A DNA stretch of 64,000 nt from positions 4,469,001 to 4,533,000 of the forward strand of contig CM070899.1 in the NCBI GenBank assembly GCA_036417435.1. Direction: 5' to 3'. The notes beneath the pieces are model-generated. The model searched no databases. It worked only from the letters and a program-made list of their open reading frames with translations, and was not told the DNA's origin. The translations under genes were made by a program, and so were the position numbers. Below are positions 57,772-64,000 of this stretch, piece by piece (within the stretch, counting starts at the first letter, position 1; each line of letters opens with the position of its first letter). The DNA is from Inia geoffrensis. Lineage: Eukaryota > Chordata > Mammalia > Artiodactyla > Iniidae.

Positions 57772-57845
57772 TGGACCTCAGAATTACATATGGGTTTAAT
57801 CAAAACTCCTGTTTCAGATACCCCATGGAACTCATCATTGATCCA
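57772..57845 (-). ncRNA. SNORD113: box C/D snoRNA, SNORD113 family
   Basis: 74 nt: stem TGGATC/GGTCCA, box C ATGATGA, internal D' CTGA, box D CTGA. Guide stretch GATTAAACCCATATGTAATT. The most upstream SNORD113 copy in this window. Confidence 0.93.
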
Positions 57846-57935
57846 GACAAGTTGTTCTTTCTGTATTTACTTATTAATTGATCCATGAATAACAATACAA
57901 TCATAAAATTCCAGGAACAAAATCTCCTTTTATAA

Positions 57936-58007
57936 TGGACCTCAGAGAACATGTGTGATCAATCAACATCCACGCTTCATACCAAATCCACATTCACCAT
58001 TGGTCCA
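57936..58007 (-). ncRNA. candidate C/D snoRNA, fourth type, next to SNORD113
   Basis: 72 nt with perfect stem TGGACC/GGTCCA and box D CTGA; box C ATGGTGA differs by one base, the same change as in 46146-46215. The body (GATTGATCACACATGTTCT before box D) fits neither SNORD113 nor SNORD114. It lies 91 bp from the SNORD113 copy at 57772-57845. Decayed sisters lie near 54523, 52455 and 48320. If transcribed it could be processed. Confidence 0.6.
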
Positions 58008-58227
58008 TCTGGGTGTTACTTTTATTTAGTTTGCCCATGTTTTAATGATGGTTCAATGAAAAGTGATGAAAGCACCATCTTTAATCACTTCTCAAACACA
58101 GAGTCTTCCATGGGCTTGTGGGTTGCCACACAGTTACCAGCCAGTGCTATACCGATATGGAAATGTTTAAGTCATTTATGGAGGAACATAAAATGTAATA
58201 TTAAGTAGTTTTAAACATGAATGAAAC

Positions 58228-58306
58228 GACTACTGAATTAGACTGCTGAATTAGACTAAACATAATTTTTGATTCATAACATATTCCCATCATTGGTCCA
58301 TATTTG
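58228..58306 (-). pseudogene. C/D-like module, third type
   Basis: 5' TGGACCA with box C ATGATGG; the box D region is disturbed by a local repeat (gctgaattagac twice). Same position within the unit as 54812-54883. Confidence 0.45.
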
Positions 58307-58406
58307 GGATTTTTATTTCCTTTATTGATTGATTGATTCTTTTGAAATACCACTAAATATTTGTGAACAAATCATCTTACCCAAGGATAGGAACTTCAAG
58401 TCTTAC

Positions 58407-58495
58407 TTATTTTTCTCTAGGTTCTTAACTCACAGAGCTAACTGCCGAGATTTTGCTTCTTAGAAAATGAATAAGTGTGCTGTCCTGTGGTCATT
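58407..58495 (-). ncRNA. MEG8: host lncRNA exon in SNORD113 region (89 nt)
   Basis: Donor GTAAGACTTG, acceptor cttcctccacAG with pyrimidines before it; the most upstream host exon recognised in the window. Confidence 0.7.
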
Positions 58496-58686
58496 CTGTG
58501 GAGGAAGAAGGAGAATTAAACTAGAATTTAAGTGTATTTTAGTTACTTGGAGCTAGGTAGTTATAAACTTTGGTCCTTTTTAATTAATCCAGTATTCGAC
58601 TTTTACTTTTAGATACTTTTAGTTATAGCCACTGTTGAATTCACACATAAGGATAAGAAAGATATTTATCAAAAATATCTTTATAG

Positions 58687-58914
58687 GGGGCTTCCCTGGT
58701 GGCACAGTGGTTGACAGTCCGCCTGCCGATGCAGGGGACACGGGTTCGTGCCCCAGTCCAGGAGGATCCCACATGTCGCGGAGCGGCTGGGCCCGTGAGC
58801 CATGGCCGCTGAGCCTGCGTGTCTGGAGCCTGTGCTCCACAACGGGAGAGGCCACAACAGTGAGAGGACCACGTACCGCAAAAAAAAAACCAAAACAAAA
58901 CAAAAAACAAAAAC
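58687..58914 (+). mobile_element. CHR-type SINE, young short form
   Basis: ggggcttccctggtggcaca head (after the target site), GC-rich body, A-rich tail. Target-site duplication ctttatag at 58679-58686 and 58915-58922. Confidence 0.95.
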
Positions 58915-59526
58915 CTTTATAGTTTAACAGTTTTAACAGAATAAAAGATAATTTTAATGGATGCTACTTTTGCAGAATTAGGTACATTTAAATCTTTATT
59001 TGGGTACATGTAAATCCAATAAGGGGTTAATATCCAACATATACAAACAGCTCATACAACTCAACATAAAAAAAAAAAATTAAAAATGAGCAGAAGAACT
59101 AAATAAGCATTCTTCCAAAGAGGAAAAGCAGGTGGCCAACAGGCACATGAGAAGATACTCAACATCGCTAATCATCAGGGAAATGCAAATCAAAACCACA
59201 GTGAGATACCACCTCACACCTGTCAGAATGGCCATCATGAAACATAACACAAATACCAAATGTTGGCAAGGATGTGGAGAAAAGGAAACCCTCATATATT
59301 GTTGGTAGGAATGTAAAACATGGAAAACAGTATGGAGGTTTCTCAGAAACTTAAAAATAGAACTATCATATAATCCAGCAATTCCACTCCTGGGTATATA
59401 TTCAGAAAAAACCCCACTAATTTGAAAAGATACATGCACCCCAATGTTCACAGCAGCATTATTTACAATTGCCAAGATATGGAAGAAACCTAAGTGTCCA
59501 TGAACAGATGAATGGATAAAGAAGAT

Positions 59527-59560
59527 GTGGGGGGGGTGTGTGTGTGTTTGTGTGTGTAAT
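59527..59560. repeat. GT microsatellite
   Basis: gggggggtgtgtgtgtgttt followed by further gtgtgt inside the L1. Confidence 0.9.
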
Positions 59561-59942
59561 GGAATACTACTCAGCCATAAAAAAGAATGAAATAATGCCA
59601 TTTGCAGCAACATGGATGGACCTAGAGATTATCATATTGATATTAAGTGAAGTCAGACAGAGAAAGTAAATATGACTCTAACAAATACAACAAACTAGTG
59701 AATATAACTAAAAAGAGGCAGACTAGCAGATACAGAGAACAAACTAGTGGTTATCAGTGGGGAGAGAAAAGGGGGAGGGGAAATATAGGGGTAAGGAATT
59801 ATGAGGTACAAACTATTAGGTATAAAATAAGCTACAAGGATGTGTTGTATAACATGGGGAATAGAGTCAATAGTTTATAATAACTATAAATGGAGTATAT
59901 AACCTTTAAAAATTGTGAATCACTATATTGTACCACTGTAAT

Positions 59943-60161
59943 TTTTTTTTTTTTTTTTTTTTTTTTGCGGTACACGGGCCTGTCACCGCTGTGGCCTCTC
60001 CCGTTGCGGAGCACAGGCTCCGGACGCGCAGGTTCAGCAGCCATGGCTCACGGGCCCAGCCGCTCCGCGGCATGTGGGATCTTCCCGGACCGGGGCACGA
60101 ACCCGTGTCCCCTGCATCGGCGGGCGGACTCCCAACCACTGCGCCACGAGGGAAGCCCCCC
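59943..60161 (-). mobile_element. CHR-type SINE, young short form
   Basis: T run, then gcggtacacgggcctgtcac and the antisense head (ccacgagggaagcccc). Target-site duplication ctgtaat at 59936-59942 and 60162-60168. Confidence 0.95.
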
Positions 60162-60215
60162 CTGTAATTTATATATTATATATCAACTATACTTCAGTTT
60201 AAACAAAACAGAAAA

Positions 60216-60850
60216 GAAAGCACCCATAATCTCATTTTTAAAAATTCTTATTTCACATTCTCAGGGATGATTCTGCTTGATTCAATTTTATATGTTCATT
60301 TATTTATTTACTTAGCTACTCATGGAATGATTAAATTTTATGCTCATTATAGGAAGAAAGTCAAAATGGTAAATCAGCCAGTAATCCAGAAAAGGAATAT
60401 TATTATATGCAATGAATTATATGTCCCTTATCAAAAGTGGGAGTAGGCTAGGAATTTTTTCTTTCTATAAACATCAGTAGCAAAAACCCAAACTAATAAT
60501 TATCATAAAACATGGTCTTCCAATGATCTGTGCTTTCTCTTATTTTAAACAATTAAGGTAGGATTTTATTTATGCATTCAATTGTAACAATACATCAATA
60601 TCTATGAATGTAAAGCCACTAGGAATAAATCCTGAATGATACAAACATCTGTCTATCCACCTGTTAGTCACAGACATAACTGACTAGATCCTGTTTGAGC
60701 TGTTACTAACATTTAGCGAACACAAGCTGTTCCATCCTCATGTTTCTTATATGACCTGTCATCAGCATGTGTCCATAACTGCTTGTCATTCAGTGAGCGT
60801 CTCATTCCTTTACGTTAATGTCTCCTGTTTCAAAAACACCAAAAAAAAAC
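60216..60850 (-). repeat. array-like diverged sequence, no gene recognised
   Basis: Phrases such as tactcatggaatgattaaat, caaacatctgtctatccacc and acaatacatcaatatctatg recur in the SNORD113 array (compare 49.0-49.3 and 53.4-53.8 kb), so the array probably continues here. No snoRNA or exon could be defined. Confidence 0.5.
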
Positions 60851-60854
60851 AAAA

Positions 60855-62030
60855 AAAAATGGATGCAGCAAAAACAGTACTTGGAGGGCAATTTATAGCA
60901 TTGAATGCATACATTAGAAAAGAAGACCTAAGTGTCTGCAGACAGATGAATGGATAAAGAAATTGTGGTATATATATATACAGTGTAATATTTTTCAGCC
61001 TTAAAGGAGGACATCCTGTCTTTTGCAACAACATAGATGAACATAGAGGACATTATGCTAAGTGAAATAAGCCAGATTCAGAAAGAAAAAGGCTGAATGA
61101 TCTGCCACATGGAATCTAAAACAGGTGAATTCATAGACGCAGAGACTAGACTAGTAGTTACCAGAAGCAGGGTGGTGGTGGAAATAGAAAGATGTTAGTC
61201 AAAGGTACAAAGCTGCTATTATGTAAGGTAGGTAAGTTCCAGAAATCTAATGTACAGCATGGTGACCGTAGTTAATAAATATATTGTATACTGGAAATTT
61301 GTTAAGAGAGTAGTTTCAGATGCTCTTAGCACAAAAACAAAAAAGCAAAAAATAAAAGTGTGTGAGATGAATACGTTAATTAGCTTGTCTGTGGTAATTA
61401 TTTCTCTCTCTATATATGTACATCAAAACATCATGTTGTACATATTAAATACATACAATTTTTATTTAAAAAAAAAGAAATATGTAAAATCAGTCATCTA
61501 AGTTTCTGCCTTAGAAAAGTAGGAAAAGAAAAACAAACTAAATCCAGAGTAAGCAGAAAAAAAGACATAATAAAAATTAAAACAGAATCAATGAAACTGA
61601 AAACAGAGAATCAACGGAGAAAAATCAATGAAACCAAAGCTATTTATTTTAAAAGGTCAATAAAAGCAGTAAGCTACTAGCCAGGCTAAGAAAAAAAATG
61701 AGAGGACACAAATTACTGCTGTAGGAAGTCTGAGGAGAAAGCACTACAGATCCCTGGGACATTAGAAGAATAGTCACAGAATGCTGTGAACAACTCTACG
61801 CCCACAAATTTGATAACCTAGATGAAATAGACTAGTTCCTCAAAAGACACAATTTGCTAAAATCCAAACAAGAAGAAATAGACAATATGAATAGGCCTAC
61901 ATCCATTAAAGAAATAGATCTATGATTAATAACTTTCCAAAACAGAAAGCACCACACCCAGGTGGGTTCTCTGGTGAACTGTACCAAATATTTAAGGAAA
62001 AAATTATAACCGTTCTCTTAAAGCCTAATT
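60855..62030 (+). mobile_element. old L1 ORF2 fragment split by a younger L1 3' end
   Basis: 60855-60928 (gatgcagcaaaaacagtact) and about 61500-62030 (aactaaatccagagtaagca to tactggtgaactgtacc region) are adjoining parts of ORF2. Between them, about 60929-61485, sits an ORF2 end plus 3'UTR with its own A run, in the same orientation and 5'-truncated. Both are non-functional. Confidence 0.75.
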
Positions 62031-62403
62031 TATTTATTTAACATCTTTATTGGAGTATAATTGTTTTACAATGGTGTGTTAGTTTCTGCTTTATAACAAA
62101 GTGAATCAGTTATACATATACATATGTCCCCATATCTCTTCCCTCTTGCGTCTCCCTCCCTCCCACCCTCCCTATCCCACCTCTCTAGGTGGTCACAAAG
62201 CACGGAGCTGATCTCCCTGTGCTATGCGGCTGCTTCCAACTAGCTATCTATTTTACGTTTGGTAGTGTATATATGTCCATGTCACTCTCTCACTTTGTCC
62301 CAGCTTACCCTTCCCCCTCTCCGAATCCTCAAGTTCATTCTCTAGTAGGTCTGCATCTTTATTCCCATCTTGCCCCTAGGTTCTTCATGACTTCTTTTTT
62401 TTC

Positions 62404-63569
62404 TTAGATTCCGTATATATGAGTTAGCATACAGTATTTGTTATTCTCTTTTTGACTTACTTCACTCTGTATGACAGTCCCTAGGTCCATCCACCTCACT
62501 ACAAACAACTCAGTTTTGTTCCTTTTTATGGCTGAGTAATATTCCGTTGTATATATGTGCCACGTCTTCTTTACCCATTCATCTGTTGATGGACACTTAG
62601 GTGGCTTCCGTGTCCTGGCTATTGTAAATAGAGCTACAGTGAACATTTTGGTACATGACTCTTTTTGAATTATGGTTTTCTCAGAGTATATGCCCAGTAG
62701 TGGGATTGCTGGGTCTTATGGTAGTTCTATTTTTAGTTTCTTAAGGAACCTCCATACTGTTCTCCATAGTAGCTGTATCAATTTACCTTCCCACCAACAG
62801 TGCAAGGAGGTTCCCTTTTCTCCACACCCTCTCCAGAATTTATTGTTTGTAGATTTTTTGATGATGGCCATTCTGACCAGTGTGAGATGATATCTCGTTG
62901 TAGTTTTGATTTGCATTTCTCTAATGATTAATGATGTTGAGCATTCTTTCATATGTTTGTTGGCAATCTGTATATCTTCTTTGGAGAAATGTCTATTTAG
63001 GTCTTCTGCCCATTTTTGGATTGGGTTGTTTGTTTTCTTGATATTGAGCTACATGAGCTGCTTGTAAATTTTGGAGATTAATCCTTTGTCAGTTGCTTCA
63101 TTTGCAAATATTTTCTCCCTTTCTGAGGTTTGTCTTTTCATCTTGTTTATGGTTTCCTTTGCTGTGTAAAAGCTATTAAGTTTCATTAGGTCCCATTTGT
63201 TTATTTTTGTTTTTATTTCCATTTCTCTAGGAGGTGGGTCAAAAAGGATCTTGCTGTGATTTATGTCATAGAGTGTTCTGCCTATGTTTTCCTCTAAGAG
63301 TTTGATGGTGTCTGGCCTTACATTTAGGTCTTTAATCCATTTTGAGTTTATTTTTGTGTATGGTGTCAGGGAGTGTTCTAATTTCATTCTTTTACATGTA
63401 GTTGTCCAGTTTTCCCAGCACCACTTATTGGAGAAGCTGTCTTTTCTCCACTGTATATTCTTGCCTCCATTGTCATAGATTAGTTGACCACAGGTGCGTG
63501 GGTTTATCTCTGGGCTTTCTATCCTGTTCCATTGATCTATATTTCTGTTTCTGTGCCAGTACCATACTA

Positions 63570-63606
<37 letters not shown>

Positions 63607-64000
63607 AGTATGCGGGCCTCTCACAGTTGTGGCCTCTCCTGTTGAGGAGCACAGGCTCCAGACGCGCCGGCTCAGCGGCCATGGCTCATGGGCCCAGCTA
63701 CTCCGCGGCATGTGGGATCTTCCCAGACTGGGGCACGAACCCGTGTCCCCTGCATCGGCAGGCGGACTCTCAACCACTGCACCACCAGGGAAGGCCATAC
63801 TATGTTGATTACTGTAGCTTTGTAGTACAGTTTGAAGTCAAGGAGCCTGATTCCTCCAGCCCCGTTTTTCTTTCTCAAGATTGCTTTGGCTATTGGGGGT
63901 CTTTTGTGTTTCCATACAAATTGTGAAATTTTTTGTTCTAGTTCTGTGAAAAATGTCAGTGGTAGTTTGATAGGGATTGCACTGAATCTGTAGATTGTTA
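62404..64000 (-). pseudogene. L1 ORF2 C-terminal part, broken
   Basis: Translates to typical ORF2 ends ([60 protein letters not shown]). Frames change near 62650-62716 and 62955-63050. Two cysteines of the terminal Cys/His segment are replaced ([20 protein letters not shown]). Not functional. Confidence 0.9.
63571..63794 (-). mobile_element. CHR-type SINE, young short form
   Basis: Long T run, gcagtatgcgggcctctcac, ending with the antisense head accaccagggaaggcc. Exact 9-bp target-site duplication ccatactat (63562-63570, 63795-63803). Confidence 0.97.

Larger units (their letters stand above)
47701..58678 (-). repeat. SNORD113-type array
   Basis: Five to six units, usually 1.9-2.3 kb, each centred on a SNORD113-like snoRNA (48058, 49926, 52202, 54312, 55694, 57772; one interval is 1.4 kb). 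Within each unit, reading upward, a decayed C/D-like module lies about 230 bp before the snoRNA. A second lies about 160-280 bp after it and a third about 470-600 bp after it. A host exon follows about 150-200 bp later. The rest of each unit (for example 51.0-51.9, 53.2-54.0, 56.6-57.5 kb) is AT-rich and holds more diverged modules. I see no genes there. Confidence 0.8.
59016..60215 (+). mobile_element. L1 3' part (ORF2 end and 3'UTR), older family
   Basis: Starts in ORF2 (ccaataaggggttaatatcc) and holds the C-terminal cysteine region (gttggcaaggatgtggagaa), then cagatgaatggataaagaag and a 3'UTR ending near tatcaactatacttcagttt. Split by a SINE at 59943-60161. A GT-rich microsatellite (59527-59560) replaces part of ORF2. 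Frames are heavily broken. Confidence 0.88.
62022..64000 (-). mobile_element. L1, minus strand, 3' part; runs off the window
   Basis: Plus strand starts with a short T-rich tail and aacatctttattggagtata, then the antisense 3'UTR, then ORF2 read backwards to the window end. A SINE splits it at 63571-63794. The same L1 subfamily as the full-length copy at 20.7-27.9 kb, judging by closely matching 3'UTR and ORF2. Confidence 0.92.

Noticed and set aside
200..57845. snoRNA genes on the plus strand
   Set aside because: Boxes C and D and the exon splice sites are in the right order only when read on the minus strand.
1..58495. Regular short repeats with spacers, as in a CRISPR array
   Set aside because: Repeats are 70-75 nt C/D snoRNA copies 0.5-2 kb apart in mammalian DNA; spacing and content do not fit CRISPR.
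60216..60850. Possible further SNORD113 unit
   Set aside because: Array-like phrases are present, but no box C/D pair with a closing stem could be found.

Overview
This is mammalian nuclear DNA, most likely from a cetacean. It has no bacterial-style gene density and is AT-rich and full of L1 LINEs. It also carries at least ten tRNA-derived CHR-type SINEs, whose heads read like gcttccctggtggcgcag and which belong to the Cetacea/Hippopotamus/Ruminant SINE group. Several are the short, young, A-tailed form I associate with whales and dolphins. No protein-coding host gene is visible; the long open frames are decayed L1 ORFs.

The main content is a large, old tandem array on the minus strand (about 1-58.7 kb, with array-like sequence to 60.8 kb) carrying box C/D snoRNA genes. 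On the minus strand each copy reads TGGACC-A-RTGATGA (box C), then about 50 nt, then CTGA-GGTCCA (box D and closing stem). From about 48.06 to 57.85 kb the internal sequence is SNORD113-like (GATTAAACCCATCTGTAACT before box D). From about 46.2 kb down to 0.2 kb it is SNORD114-like (ACGTGTCTGGAACT before box D). These families are known from the imprinted DLK1-DIO3 domain, inside the introns of the maternally expressed non-coding RNA MEG8 (Rian in mouse). The window is therefore read as the 3' part of the SNORD113 cluster plus much of the SNORD114 cluster, with host transcription from high to low coordinates. Between the snoRNAs lie short (42-132 nt, mostly 60-89 nt) repeated exons of the host RNA. 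Thirty-one of them keep both a GT donor and an AG acceptor.

Layout in host order (right to left): 64-59 kb, nested L1 pieces and two SINEs. 58.7-47.7 kb, SNORD113-type units of about 2 kb. 46.2-28 kb, SNORD114-type units of about 0.95 kb with SINEs, a hAT element, a Tigger element and small L1 tails. 27.9-20.7 kb, a full-length but dead L1 on the plus strand with target-site duplications. 20.4-5 kb, more SNORD114 units, with L1 debris at 10.9-12.5 kb and a 2.6-kb tandem duplication. 5.0-0.5 kb, a minus-strand L1 whose ORF2 is fused to a SINE tail. 0.5-0 kb, one more SNORD114 unit.

The less expected structure lies inside the array. Each 0.95-kb unit is itself about four diverged modules of roughly 240 bp. 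One carries the live snoRNA, two carry decayed C/D-like sequence, and one carries the host exon. Units also form a dimeric higher-order repeat with two alternating exon types, and larger blocks (2.6 kb and about 5.85 kb) have been duplicated. All family assignments are from recognition by eye; no alignment or database search was run.
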